Shown piece after piece: positions 10,971 through 22,828 of a DNA stretch of 64,000 nucleotides. The notes beneath the pieces were generated by a model, which was not told where the DNA came from, made no database searches, and saw nothing but the letters and a program-made list of their open reading frames with translations. Both the position numbers and the translations under genes were made by a program. The stretch is from Madurella fahalii (taxonomy: Eukaryota; Ascomycota; Sordariomycetes; Sordariales): contig CM056874.1 of assembly GCA_029876055.1 (NCBI GenBank), positions 3,534,001 to 3,598,000 of the forward strand, in the 5' to 3' direction. Numbering within the stretch: position 1 is the stretch's first letter; each line of letters starts with the position of its first letter.

Positions 10971-12326
10971 ATGCCGCGCGCGCAGCAACCCTCGATCCGC
11001 TCCTTCTTCCAACCGCGATCTCAACCCGCCTACGCTGCCCCTCCATCGGGTGCCCCACCAACAGATGACAGCGCCGCAACCAAGTTGACTACATCGCCTC
11101 CTCCTCCTCCTCCTCCTCCCGCACCGCCGCTTCCACCAACCGCCGAACCTCCAAGGCAGCCTCCTTCGTCGGCCTCAGTTCCAGCTGTTGTAATACCCGT
11201 CACCCTTCCGCCGAACGGTATCCCTGTCCTCCCCCCAGTGCCTTCTCTCCCTTCCGGCGCGAGCATCGTTCCGCTCGCAGAACAGCACATCCCAGCGCTA
11301 CGGCGGATCAACTCCCTTCTGCTTCCGGTAGCATATCCAGACTCTTTTTACGCCAAAGCCCTCGACCCGCTCGCCGCAGGCCTCTTCTCGCGGGCCATCC
11401 TGTGGCAAGACTCGGACACCGACACCCCAAAGGTCATTGGCGGCTTGATCTGCCGCCTCGAGCAGAACCCCTTTGTCGACGCGCAGGGGCAGCCGTTACC
11501 TTGGGCCTCACTGCCGGCGCACAGTCAGAAACTAGACCCGGTATCGCTCAACGCGCCCTACCACGCGATCTACATCCAATCCCTCGCGTTGCTCTCCCCG
11601 TACCGCTCTCTGGGCCTCGCCGCCGCTGCGCTCGACCACATCATCGCGAGCGCCGCGCTCCTCCCCGCCGCAGGGTCAAACATTGACGCGCGGACAATCT
11701 ACGCGCACGTGTGGACCGAGAACGAAGACGGGCTCAAGTGGTACCAAGCGCGGGGTTTTGCGCGCCACGGCCGCGAACCGGTAAAGGGGTACTACTTCAA
11801 GCTGCGGCCCGACACGGCCTGGGTGGTGCGGCGGGAGATTGGGACTGCGACACCGAGCTCATTACTTTCCACGCGCGGGCCAGCACCACCATCACCATCA
11901 TCATCATCATCGATGCAGAGCCCCCCAAGCACGACGACAGCCGGAGCCGGCGCCGGCGGCGGTGTCGTAGCAGCAGCCGTCAACCTCGCACCCATGGCTG
12001 TGCCCTCAACATCACCGTCCCCGTCTCCATCCCCAGTAGGGGTTACTCCGCCGCCGTCGCTACCACCAGCCGACGCCAATGGTATCAGCAATGGCCCTCC
12101 CCGCCGGCAGCCGGCAGCAACAAACCCTTCATCGTCCACCAGCTCCCTCTCCTTCCAAAACACGCGCCCCGAGACAGAGTGGAATGACCTCCCAGCCGAT
12201 ATGGTCGGCCGGAGCCCTCACCTCTCAGCCCCCAGCGGACCGGGCTCGAGTGCTAGCTCAAGGAGCAGCTCGACAGCGAGGAAGAAGAAGGAGAGGGCTT
12301 ACCCTTCTGCAGCGTTTGGGAATTGA
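10971..12326 (+). CDS. NAA50/San-like GNAT N-acetyltransferase with N-terminal PIP box
   Basis: A single exon encodes 451 aa from the ATG at 10971; an in-frame ATG at 10887 would add 28 unremarkable residues. Residues 1-13 read MPRAQQPSIRSFF, containing a perfect PCNA-interacting PIP box (Q6-x2-I9-x2-F12-F13). A proline-rich linker covers ~25-100. The GNAT domain, ~110-300, shows the NAA50 landmarks: LLLPVAYPDSFY, IYIQSLALLSPYR, the acetyl-CoA loop RSLGLA, and IYAHVWTENEDGLKWYQARGF followed by a GYYFKL strand. The last ~150 residues are Ser/Pro-rich and end in a basic KKKER stretch. NAA50 acetylates protein N termini and is needed for sister-chromatid cohesion in animals. A replication-linked role here is inference from the PIP box. 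An (ATC)n tract near 11887-11911 encodes a Ser run. Confidence 0.85.
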   Translation: MPRAQQPSIRSFFQPRSQPAYAAPPSGAPPTDDSAATKLTTSPPPPPPPPAPPLPPTAEPPRQPPSSASVPAVVIPVTLPPNGIPVLPPVPSLPSGASIVPLAEQHIPALRRINSLLLPVAYPDSFYAKALDPLAAGLFSRAILWQDSDTDTPKVIGGLICRLEQNPFVDAQGQPLPWASLPAHSQKLDPVSLNAPYHAIYIQSLALLSPYRSLGLAAAALDHIIASAALLPAAGSNIDARTIYAHVWTENEDGLKWYQARGFARHGREPVKGYYFKLRPDTAWVVRREIGTATPSSLLSTRGPAPPSPSSSSSMQSPPSTTTAGAGAGGGVVAAAVNLAPMAVPSTSPSPSPSPVGVTPPPSLPPADANGISNGPPRRQPAATNPSSSTSSLSFQNTRPETEWNDLPADMVGRSPHLSAPSGPGSSASSRSSSTARKKKERAYPSAAFGN

Positions 12327-12871
12327 TTGGAGAGACATGGTTGGCTACTGTGATGAGTTGACGTTCATGGTCACGAGACCATTGTCTGGACGAGGGTGTA
12401 GAACCGTTGGATCAAGTGAGCATGATACTGTGGATACAGAATACCTTACAGAACGAGAAATGGAGTATATCACTCTGCGCTCTCTCAAACGACCCCTGAT
12501 CCAGGCCAACTCGCAACTCTAGCCGGTTGCCCAGCAGTGACGCTAACTAGCTCGTGGGAGGCATAGTAAGTAAGTACAGGATGATCCTGCTCCCAAGTCG
12601 CCGGCGACATATCGGATCTTAAAGCCCCTCAAAAAGATCTGACACGGGTCAATGAGATGCCACAAGATCAGCAACAGCCAGTCCCAGCCCTCACGCCAAA
12701 CAACCCCAGTATAAGTCATACACGCATCGCTGTCCGCTGGCGGCGATATAGCAACGCCAGCGGATATACTCTTTCGAGGCAAATGATCCCTCCGTTCAGA
12801 AACTCCTCTCACATGGTAAAACAACATTTCTCGACGCTCTTCTCCACGGCGATAGGCCACGACCAAGACGC
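12327..12871. other. Convergent 3' intergenic region
   Basis: This separates the 3' ends of the acetyltransferase (plus) and glucokinase (minus) genes. I see no gene in it. Confidence 0.4.
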
Positions 12872-14589
12872 CTAATCTTTCGTAGCCACCTCGCCATTGT
12901 CGGGAGCAGCTTTGACCTCGTCCTCCTTGGCCGTCGAGCGTATCTCGCCAATGTAATCCGCCGCGCCCGAGCTCTTCTCCATGCCCGCAGCAACGAGCGC
13001 GATGAGAGCAGCGCCAACCCCGGACCCATCCTTTGCAATCCCGATACGGATCCGCTTCGCCCCTTCCTCACCAACGCCGTCGACGATGCGCAGCGCCTCG
13101 TAAATCATATCCCGGAAGTACGGATAGTGCTCTACGAGACTGCCGTCGACGCCAATGTCGATGGGCTCGTCCTTGAACTCCGGATTGTCCAACTTGCCCG
13201 ACTGCAAGACAATGGCGGCGATGGCGACGGCCGAGAGCCGGGCAGCGCGCCGGCCGATAGCATTAGCAATTTCCTTGAACGCCTGGGCGTCGTCATAGGC
13301 CGGCGCGTAGACCTGCAGGTCCGACTCGAGCGCCTGGCGGAGAGTGGAGAGCTCGGGAGTGTTGTCCGCCGCTGCGACCGACATGATGGCAGTGTCGAGA
13401 CCCCATTGCTTATAGAGGCTTGACGTTTCCGCGATGTTGGTCGTTGAGACCCAGTCATTCGACGATGAGTTTTCATCCTTGAAGAAAGAGATGTTGGGGT
13501 TCTTCAAGAGGTCGACAACCACCAACCGCAGAATTTCGCCGAGAAACATTCCCGAGACGCGTTTCTCGTACATCTGGATGCCGGGGTTCGTGCTCTGCTT
13601 GTCCAACGCAATGTCCCACGGCGTGTTGGGCAGGACGTTGAGCTGGTTGTCGAACGAGCCCCATTCGGTGTTGATGACCATCTCACCTGTAGAGCTGTCG
13701 TACTCGCCTTCCAAGGGCTTTTTGAGCTTGGACAGCTTCTCGACATAGGCGCCGTTCGTGCCGGTGCCAAAAATGGCACCCAACGTGGTGCCGTGAGTGC
13801 CTGGGGCGGTGTATGAGCGTGCCATAAGAGTTCCTACGGTGTCGTTGACGAGAGCGGCCACTTTGACGGGAAGGTGGAGCTTGTCAATCTCGTCTTGAAG
13901 GAGCGCGCAAACGTCCTTGCCGACCGCATCAGGAATGTCAAAGCCCTTTGTCCATCGTATGAGAGTGCCCTTGTTGATTCCAATCTGCTTGACCGGGAAG
14001 CTGAACGTGAATCCCATGCGGAAGGCGTGCTCGTCCCTGTAGCCATCGGGCGAACTCATGGTCATGCGGCGCCTGACGTGCCGCTCGAAGTGGTCTCCAT
14101 GGTGCTTCTCAAGGAACTTTTTGACTTCAAGGGCCAAGAAAGCAAACAGCTCTTGCGCTGTCTTTGCGACCATGAGCTCTCTAGGGATCGCAACTTTGCT
14201 GTAGGCAAGGTTGAAGGTAGTGTCACCATTGAGCTTGATTGAGCAGACGCGGAAGTTTGTCCCGCCAAGATCGACAGCCATGTACAGACCCTGTACGAAG
14301 AGCGTTAGCAGGACATCGGGCGGCCTGGCTGGAGCGCATATTTTTGAACCGACCTTCTCGGTGCCATTAGGTACCGCAGTGACGTATGTAGGGATCTGGC
14401 TCAGACTAGTTCCATCCTTTTCCAGACCCTCCGCTTGGGGACCCGTTAGCAGAGTTCAAAGGCTCGGTGGCTCTCTCAAATTCGGCACCCACCCATCTGG
14501 CGGAGGAACTCCTTGACCCCCTTGTTGACATCCTCGTCCGTGTACTCGAATTGAGCGACAATACTCTTTGCCTCGGCTGCAAGAGACAT
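12872..14589 (-). CDS. glk-1: Glucokinase (hexokinase family)
   Basis: Minus-strand exons are 14493..14589, 14354..14433 and 12872..14290, giving 531 aa. Both introns (59 and 63 nt) carry a TGCTAACG branch site. The enzyme phosphorylates glucose with ATP in the cytosol. Visible motifs are phosphate-1 LGGTNFR (67-73), sugar-binding FSFPVKQ (~156-162), LVNDTVGTL with catalytic Asp ~209, GTGTNG (~234-239) and the C-terminal adenosine-binding block ending GSGVGAAL. FRVCSIKL after the GGTN loop and AIPRELM favour fungal glucokinase over hexokinase. The C-terminal ~35 residues are an acidic tail. The start at 14589 (CTCGCCATG context) fits the family N terminus; an in-frame ATG at 14712 would add 41 residues. 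Confidence 0.93.
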
Positions 14590-17500
14590 GGCGAGCGGTT
14601 TCGAGACGGGCGGGTTAGTTGCGAAGGGTAGCGGATTTTCGCAGATGGAGAGGTTGTTGGTAGCCGTTGCTCCGGGAGATTGGCTGGTTTGGGGATATAA
14701 AGGAATATTCAATGCTGGAGAAAAATAGAGTTTCGAACCAGGCAGAAAGAATTGGAGAACCTGAGACGGAGATGGCTACGTTAGTTTATAAGGATGCGGC
14801 CAGAACAAGGTGTTGGCGGAGCGGATGGAGGGGCAGTTGGCGGCACCACCAACCCAATGCGGGGTGTTAGTAACGCGCAAGACGAACTACCTAGTCTGCA
14901 GATAGCTTGGACGCAGACCTACAAGGGCGAAGATTAGGAAGGCCAAGGAGCACACGTGAAACCTGTTGAACGAGGAATGACCGGGGTAGCCGCGCGGATT
15001 TGCTTTCCGATTACCAGCAGCTGGTGAGCTGTTAAAGCCGCGCCGCAAGGCGCCTGGAAGCTCTGGGGATGACGTTTTGGAGGCTGCTGGAGGGACAGCT
15101 GCGGGAGCGGGGTATGATAGGCTGGCTGGGTGGACCGCGGGGTTTTCTGGGGTCGTCTTTGTCTGCCAGCCAAGTGAAAACGGCCCGTATGTGGAGAGTC
15201 GCTCAATGAAGTCATTGACGAGTTGCAGCTTTGGTTGCGATTTCGGGGTGGCTGGACCCTTTGATATTAACCTTCACTACGCCAGACGCCGGGATGATGC
15301 GAAATGGCGTAGCGAATTGCCCTGATGGTACAGTCGGCGAAATATGCTAGCTCGGCGCCAGCTGGGCAAAGCGTCGGATCGTCTCGGGGGGCTCTGGGCT
15401 GTATTCTGCGGCGGAGAACACTGTGCTACCACCAACCGGGCTTTAGAGAGAACGGGCCTAAATATATAAGGTCGATAATAGAGCGATAATAGAAAGAGTC
15501 GATGAGGATCAAGCTTTGATGGGACGGATACTGCCAAATACAAATATGTGAGGTGGGGCGTTGCGAAGGCTGCAGATCTGCGGTCAAGAACAACGCCAAA
15601 TCTCGCTCATGCGTATTGGTTTCCAATCCCACAAAGAGGGGAGTATCACAGAGCCCGAGATAAGTCAATGGCCTTCTCACAATCTTTTGATAATCAGGTA
15701 GTAAAACTGGGCAGAGCGCGACTCGTTAAACCCCATGCATTGAAGGCAATCTCTCCGACCCAGGGGGCGCGTGTTGAGAAACCTGGTTACTGGTAGCGCC
15801 TGTAAGATCCAACGAATGGGCTTTGATCCCGCGCTGCAGCACCGAAAGAATGTTGCGATCCCCGCCTCGCAGCTCTGGGGCAGTCAGTAACCAATGAACG
15901 ATACGGCTAGCCTTAGCGCACAATCAATGCCCCTGACAGCTTAAAATGCAGTCAGGTACAATACCAGCTTCGGGTATCGATCACAACTTTGTAGTTAAGC
16001 TAACCGGCATGCAAAGTCCTTCGATAAGACGTCGTCATACGCGATCAATACGCACTGCAACACACACTCGGGTTTGATATCAAGGGTTCGAGATACGAAG
16101 ATTGTTATTATCTATCATGTAGGACACTCGTCATTCCAGAAAGGAAGTGCACGTCACTAGCCGTTCGGCCGCAGCCAACATAAACTCCCGCGGGTGTTGC
16201 CGTGTGCGAGTGAACTCGATAACTTCCTACTGTACTTTCTGCTCGATCGAATATTCGCCATGATCTAACCGGCCTGACATACTCGGGACTTTGTCTGGGC
16301 CCGGATAATCTAGGTTATCCACACCAAAAACCTCTCTCCGCTGAGAGCGAAGCATGGGATGTTCGCAAGAGCGGGCAATGAAAACACGACATCAGCACGC
16401 TCTGCCTGATGAGCAGATAGCTCCCTAGTATTACCATGCCGTGGTGCCATAATCCAATGCGACCATAGATGCAGAGGTTACGCCATGTATAGTTGGTAAT
16501 TCATGGCATCTGTGCTGAAGAGTTTTGTGATCAGCCTGTTCTGGACTGCAGTCCAGGGAACAACGGGATGTTGAATTGGACCGAGCAGCTAATGACACGA
16601 CCGTTCGTAGAGATGAGAGAGTAACGCGGTCGTATAACCCGACAAACTGCAAAGGGTAAAGGTTTGATCAACCGCTTGTAGATGCTAGTAGTGTGGGACA
16701 GGGAGATGCCTAAGGACTTCTAAGCGTCCGACCCCTCGGGCTGCACGGAGCAGTGAGGCGGTCGCCATATTCTTGCAGCTCCTTTTCACGCTCCTCATCA
16801 AGAACGAGCGAGTCAGAACGTCATCGCAAGGCTCCTCATGAATTGGGACGGGCCAATCGTGAGTGGTGTAGCACTCGAAACGGCGGGAGGAGTTGGCGAT
16901 CCTCAAGTGGAACGCCGATGCATCAAAGCTCTCAGGCCGTAAGCGTTATCAGGTTTCCAACGCATAGAGGAGAATGCAACCCATTCCCACGTGTAATAAA
17001 CAGTTGCCGCTTTGCCAAGAAGCAAGAAAGCTGCTAATACGCAGAACGACGGACTGTGCCGCTGGCGACTCCGAAATGTCACCATCCATCATACTAGTCA
17101 AACTTACGGTCACACTGTGGATGGCCGGGCGAGTTCGGTAGGTGCCAGTGGTGTGCAGAGATCACTGAATGATATGGTATGCAGATGCGGCTCATCGCAG
17201 GATGAACGGAAGCATTCTTAAGTTTCCCAGCAAGCAGCTGCGTCCGTCTTAGAAAAATAAACCAGTGGGTTCCTTTTCGTCTTGGCAGTCGCCGGGGATT
17301 TGAGCACTGTTGCCACCTACGCTGCTCGTTTTGATGGGCATCGCATTGAAGGCAGCGGTACAGGGTTCTTATAGCGGTTTTGTTTTTACAAGGTCAGAAA
17401 CTGACTATCAAACAAAAACGGGGAGTTGCCAATGTTCGTCCCGCCAGGCTCATAGGTTGCTAATCTGACGCGAGACGGGAACTGCGTCTCATGGTTCGAT

Positions 17501-19112
17501 GTTGAAAGGACCGTTGCTGGACCGAAACTACCTTACCCACTTCAGATAATTCGGACGAAGTTGGCGTAGTGCGAATTGCTGAAGTTGTGGAACAGGAGCA
17601 GACTTGCGGCTGACAGAGGGAGGAGCAACTTTCCGCCGTGGGGTGCTAACTGTCCAATCATAAATGCAGGAACTGGGACCCGTTCATTGGCTGGAGGCCG
17701 CGGCAAGCAAAGGTCCCGGGGGGCCATGCAGCACAGCGCCTCGAACCCCAGCCACACCTCGATACACGTAGACGGCACGGTGTCCCAAGTCCTACGAAGG
17801 TCCTACCATCACATGTCCCATTCGGGGTTAGGTCAGGCACCTGCACCCGCACCCGCGACGCTCGGCTTTCAGGCATCAGAGGCCGACCAGGGCCACCGCC
17901 CCCACTGCAGGTCGGCCTGAGGAGCTTGCCCCTCGCAGTATTATGGTGATCGAGGGCGCAGTTTCGTGATCGCCCCCACCAAGAATCATTAGAATATCTG
18001 CGAGCTGTTGATTGATTACCGTCAGCGTCCCAGTGCTGAAACGTTCCATCAGGCGCGAAGAGATATCAAAGGCGATACTGGGCAGGCTTGGCCTCTCTAT
18101 TGTACCAGACACAACGATCCTTTGCCGGAATCCAGTCGCCGCACCGGAAATGGGCCCCTGTCGAGACGTGGGCGAGTGGTTGTCGCCGTTCGTTGGAGAC
18201 CCGTTTGTCTCACCCAAGTCCCGGGGCACCGACCCCGGCTGCTGACCCCTCCCTTGGGAGTGCCTGAAATCCAACTGTCTCTGGCAAAGCATCTCATCAA
18301 CGGAACATCATGGGCTTGTTCGCACAGAGAAGGGAAGGTAATGGAAAGATCCTATGCTGTCCTAATACTCAGAAAGATACAATGTCCGTAAGGTGCTGTT
18401 TTTGTCTGGTCACGAACGACCCTAGTGCCGTCCCTGCGCTTGTAGCCCAAGGAGTGGGCCCAATTTGCAGGTGTACGAAGGTACAGTAGTTAATGGCCAG
18501 TAGGACGCAGGTGGACACCTCGAGAGAAGGCACCACCTCGGGCGAAGTGGCTTCTTTTTATAAACCACACACTCTCGATGGTAGCTCTCTTGCGCTCAGC
18601 ATTCTCAGGAGTGGCCGATTATCATTGCCGCGGTCAATCTGTGCACGTCTCTTCTTGTTTTTAGGTGCTATCTCTGGGTGCTGAGGAACACCAACTCCCG
18701 CGCAGGGTAACGCTGCAGACGAGCAAGCTCAGCCTTACATCCCCTCTCACCAAGCTCTGTGTGAGCTGGCAATGCAAAGGACTTCAGCCACACCAGTTCC
18801 TGGCCCCCTCCCCCCAGTCCTTTGACCTGGGTACCGCAAGGTTCCCCAAACACGCAGTACGAACCCGCGCCCACATCGACCTAGCGAGCGCCCCTCCTTC
18901 ACCCCAGCCGCGAACCCACCCGCTGCAACGAGAAGTCCTACCCCCGTTAGGAAGCACCTAATTTTCCCCTCCCTGCCCCGATTCAGCTTCCAAGTCCTTC
19001 TTGGGTCATCCAGCCCGCCGCCCACAGCCCGCCTGCCGACCCTCGCTCGCACCCCTCCTTTCCCGACCGACCTCGTTCCCTTTAATACTCTAATTGTCCT
19101 GGCCCTCCCCTT
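14590..19112. other. 4.5-kb gene-poor region
   Basis: I find no gene here. The first ~700 bases are the glucokinase promoter and leader; the last ~500 are the C/T-rich leader of the Hsp70-like gene. The middle has lower GC than the genes, only short scattered frames without family signatures, and no transposase, reverse transcriptase, tRNA or rRNA sequence that I can recognise. Confidence 0.5.
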
Positions 19113-21591
19113 ATGAGTTCTTTGAACTCTCGCCTAAAAGGCTTAGGCTTCGGTAAACGCAGATCGAGCGCCGCCATCCAGCCTCCCACCGGCAACGCTA
19201 CGAGTCCCAGCGTGGCCCAGAGTCAAACCCCGCCTCCGGGAGCCCCTCAAATACCACCGCTCTTCCCTTCGCGCCCGGGCCCCTCCCCGTCGAGTGCATC
19301 CAGCCCGTCCCAACCGAGCCTCCAAATGAATCATCCAGGCACTGGTCCACGGCCGCCCAGCTACTCAGCGACGAACTACCCGCCAGGCCCTCCCGGCGTC
19401 GTTGGCCGCACCAGCCCCCTCACAAACCAAGGCCCGACTCGTACCCCACCGTCGCAAATGGTTGGGGGTCCGCCGCCTATCAACACCGGGGCCCCTCCGG
19501 TCGCTGGGTATCCACCACCCGTCATGGGCGGTGGTCCTCCTCCGGTTCCTGGCGGGCCCCCGGGATACGCTGGCCCTACCGGCTACCCGCCACCGCCGCC
19601 GCAAGCTGCCGGCCCCATGGCCTACGCGCGCAATGCCGCAGCCGAGGTCGAGGGCAATAGCCGGAGTAAGGCGCAGCTGATTGTCGGCATTGACTTTGTA
19701 GGTGATACCCCTCCCTTGGGCAGTAAGAACATTATCCTGACAATGGGCAATTCCGTAGGGCACCACCTTTTCTGGCGTAGCGTTTGCCTTTGCGACGAAC
19801 AATGAGGCAAAGGAAGACATCATTACCGAATGGCCTGGCGCGGGCTCATACACAAAGCAAAAGGTGAGTGTCTGCGCGCGGCACTAATCGCTCCGCCATC
19901 ACCGCCGACCCCCCATGCATTTGCGCTTGGGATCCAAAGTCCTAACGCTCGCCTCTTGTTAGATCCCCACTGTGCTCTATTATGACCAATACCAAAAAGT
20001 CGTTGGCTGGGGCCCCGATATCGCCGATGCGCTTGCGCCGACGGGATATCCCAAGCCGGGCGTGCAGAAGGTAGAATGGTTCAAGCTCCAGTTGATGCTG
20101 TCGGGCAATACATACATTGACCCCATCAATCTGCCGCCGCTACCGCCGGGCAAGTCGGAGATCGACGTGGCCGCCGACTACCTCTTCAAGCTCCGCCAAG
20201 CTATGCGGGCAGCCCTCCAGAAGACGCTTGGCGAGGTGTTTAACCGCGAAGAGAGGAACATCCGCTATTACTTAACTGTCCCAGCCATTTGGAACGATGC
20301 CGGCAAGGCCGCCACCAGAGCCGCGGCTATCCAGGCCGGCTTCCTCCGCGACGAGAACGACAACCGTCTGACGCTGGTCAGCGAACCCGAGGCCGCCGCG
20401 CTCTTCTGCTCCAAGACTGGTCTGCTGAACCTCAAGGTGCACGATGCCGTGCTCATCGTCGACTGTGGCGGCGGCACTGTCGATCTAATCGCATACGAAG
20501 TCGAAGACGAGAACCCCTTCACCGTTGCCGAGTGCACAGCAGGGTCCGGCGACTCGTGCGGCTCGACCGCGCTGAACCGGAATTTCAGCAATATCCTACG
20601 GACAAAGATTCGCAAGATGAAGCTGCCCGACGGATCCAAGACTGCCGGACGCGTCTATGCCAAATGCATCATGGACTTTGAAAACCGGATCAAGGCCGAC
20701 TTCCGGAATAACGGTCAGAAGTGGGCTGTGGATGTCGGTATCGAGGCCGAGTTCCCCGAAGCTGGTATAGAAGAGGGCTACATGACCTTCACCAACGAGG
20801 AGATTCTGCAGTGCTTCGAGCCTGTCGTCAACCGCATCCTGGAGCTCGTCAGGAACCAAATTATTGCCATCCAGGCGCAAAACCGCACCCTCCAGAACAT
20901 CCTCGTCGTCGGTGGTTTCGGAGCCTCGGAATATCTCTTCCAACAGATCAAGCTACATGTGCCGCCGCAGTTCCAGTCTAAGGTCGTCCGGCCGATGGAT
21001 TCCGTGGCCGCTATCGTCAAGGGCGCTGTCACGGCCGGTATTACTGAGAGAGTCATTACCCACCGCGTAGCCCGTCGCCACTACCTCATGGCTACGCTAC
21101 AACCCTTCAAGGAGGGCTACCACCCCGAGGCGTATCGTGTGCCGTCGCTTGACGGCAAGGACCGCTGCAAGTTCACTCGCCAGATCTTCGTTCAGAAGGG
21201 CCAAAAGGTTAAGATTGGCGAGCCGGTCAAGGTCTCGTTCTTCCGTCAGGTCGCCCCCGGCGCTACGCTCATGTACGAGGATATCCTGTACGCCTGCGAT
21301 GACGACGTCTGCCCCGAGTACACCAAAGATCCCAGTAAGTTACTGCACATTATGAGCCTGACCAGAATCTGCTGCTGACACGGTTGGACAGGAATCAAGG
21401 AAGTGGTCACACTCACGTCAGATCTGTCTCGCAAGAACCTGGAGAAGGATTTCGAGCGGATGGACACACCGCAGGGCACCTTCTACCGTGTCTACTTTGA
21501 CATATACCTCACCCTCGATGGCTCAGAATTCAGCGCCGAGCTTGTCTGCCAAGGAGAGGTTATGGGCCGCTGCCGGGCACGGTTCAGATAA
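19113..21591 (+). CDS. Hsp70-like actin-fold ATPase (HSPA12 type) with Pro-rich N terminus
   Basis: Exons are 19113..19697, 19759..19863, 19963..21334 and 21392..21591, giving 753 aa. Residues ~20-180 are a low-complexity Pro/Gly/Ser extension. The Hsp70 nucleotide-binding fold starts at ~191 with GIDF|GTTFSGVAF (phosphate-1 loop, split by intron 1), then VDCGGGTVDL (phosphate-2, Asp ~397) and VVGGFGASEYL (adenosine site, ~545). The Glu/Asp-rich linker and the standard substrate-binding domain of canonical Hsp70 are not recognisable; a ~180-residue C-terminal region follows instead. This arrangement matches the HSPA12-like proteins expanded in filamentous fungi, whose clients are mostly unknown. 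All splice junctions keep phase. Confidence 0.9.
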
Positions 21592-22828
21592 GACGGAGAC
21601 TTGATCGACGGGGAGTTGCTGCTTTTAAATTTCGCACCGCATCGGATCTTCACAATGATACCTCTTGAAGTAAAATGGGGCAGTATTTCGCATAACTGGC
21701 AATGTGAGACTCATATATATGGGACAATGACCGAGTCCGGTGGCTTATGGAAGGGTTCGTTCGGATCGGGGACAGAAGGAAAGGGAAAGGGGGGGGAAGA
21801 TAATCCACATGAGGATGGGAGGCAAGTCTAGGGGGTGAGCAAAGACGACATGTCCTGAATTGAGTTGCTCAATTTCAGGCACGACAACTCCCAGCGAGGG
21901 AACAGGGACGGCAAGCTGCCATTTGACTTAGTGTTTTATAAGGGCTCGTTCTTGTCTCGAGTTGATAGATAACGCGGGTCAATGTTGGTATAATCGTTAC
22001 CTGTGTTTCAGCACAGGCGTAGTTCTGGCTGCCCCTTGGAGGTAGATGTGCTATTGTGGTCGATGACGTGCAAGGGCAATATAATTACAGCCGCCCTATC
22101 GGAAAACAGCAGGGGATGTGGGGATCCTGCGAGACTCTGGACCCATTTGTCCCATCCCAAAATTGAGGCTGGCCATGTGGTTCCAGTCATTCGGGACTGG
22201 GTACGTTGAACGATTCTTGCGTGATCATCCAGCCTAGTACCGCTTCCACAACCACGCTGCGCCACCTCGGTTTGTCCAGACTGTAAATCTGCTGGCGGAT
22301 AATGCTAGAATGGAGGCGTGCCTCTCTTTCTCGCTTGCGTTATTGAAAACAGACAGAAACCAGGCAGTGGCATGGGTGCACTACGGGGCAAAAGACGTCG
22401 TATGGCTGGCGGGATGGCGCAAGTTTGTTAGCCGTGGCGCGGGGAAAGCGTTGGCAGATCGATGGGTATAGATTCTCTCAAGACGGTATCGGATTTAGCA
22501 GGCCTAAAACTGAGCAGTTCGAACGCTCAGTGGGTTTTGGAATGGCGTAATGTAAGCTCATTCCTTATCCCGAATCAATACCTGCTCTCGACAAGCCAGG
22601 TATCGGGGCATGCTGGCAACCAACTCACGCAGGGAACTGGTGACATCGACGGAGGAAGTCTAACTGTCCCGAGTTCGCAGCTCGGCATATCATCCAGCAC
22701 TTCTGTAGCGCCAGAGATGTCGCCATCATCCCCGCCATCGGAGGCAGCGTACAGACAAGCCCACTGCTCCGCCTGGTATCCCTCGTCTAGCGTCTACATA
22801 CACCATTACGGCCCAACCACCCTCAAAC
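21592..22828. other. Convergent intergenic region
   Basis: This is 1.2 kb between the Hsp70-like gene and the ankyrin gene. The 143-codon plus frame at 22462-22893 overlaps the ankyrin 3' end and has no recognisable domain. I see no gene. Confidence 0.4.

Noticed and set aside
15300..18500. RIP-mutated transposon
   Set aside because: GC is reduced but TpA is not overwhelming by eye, and no transposase or reverse-transcriptase remnants were recognised; needs an index calculation.
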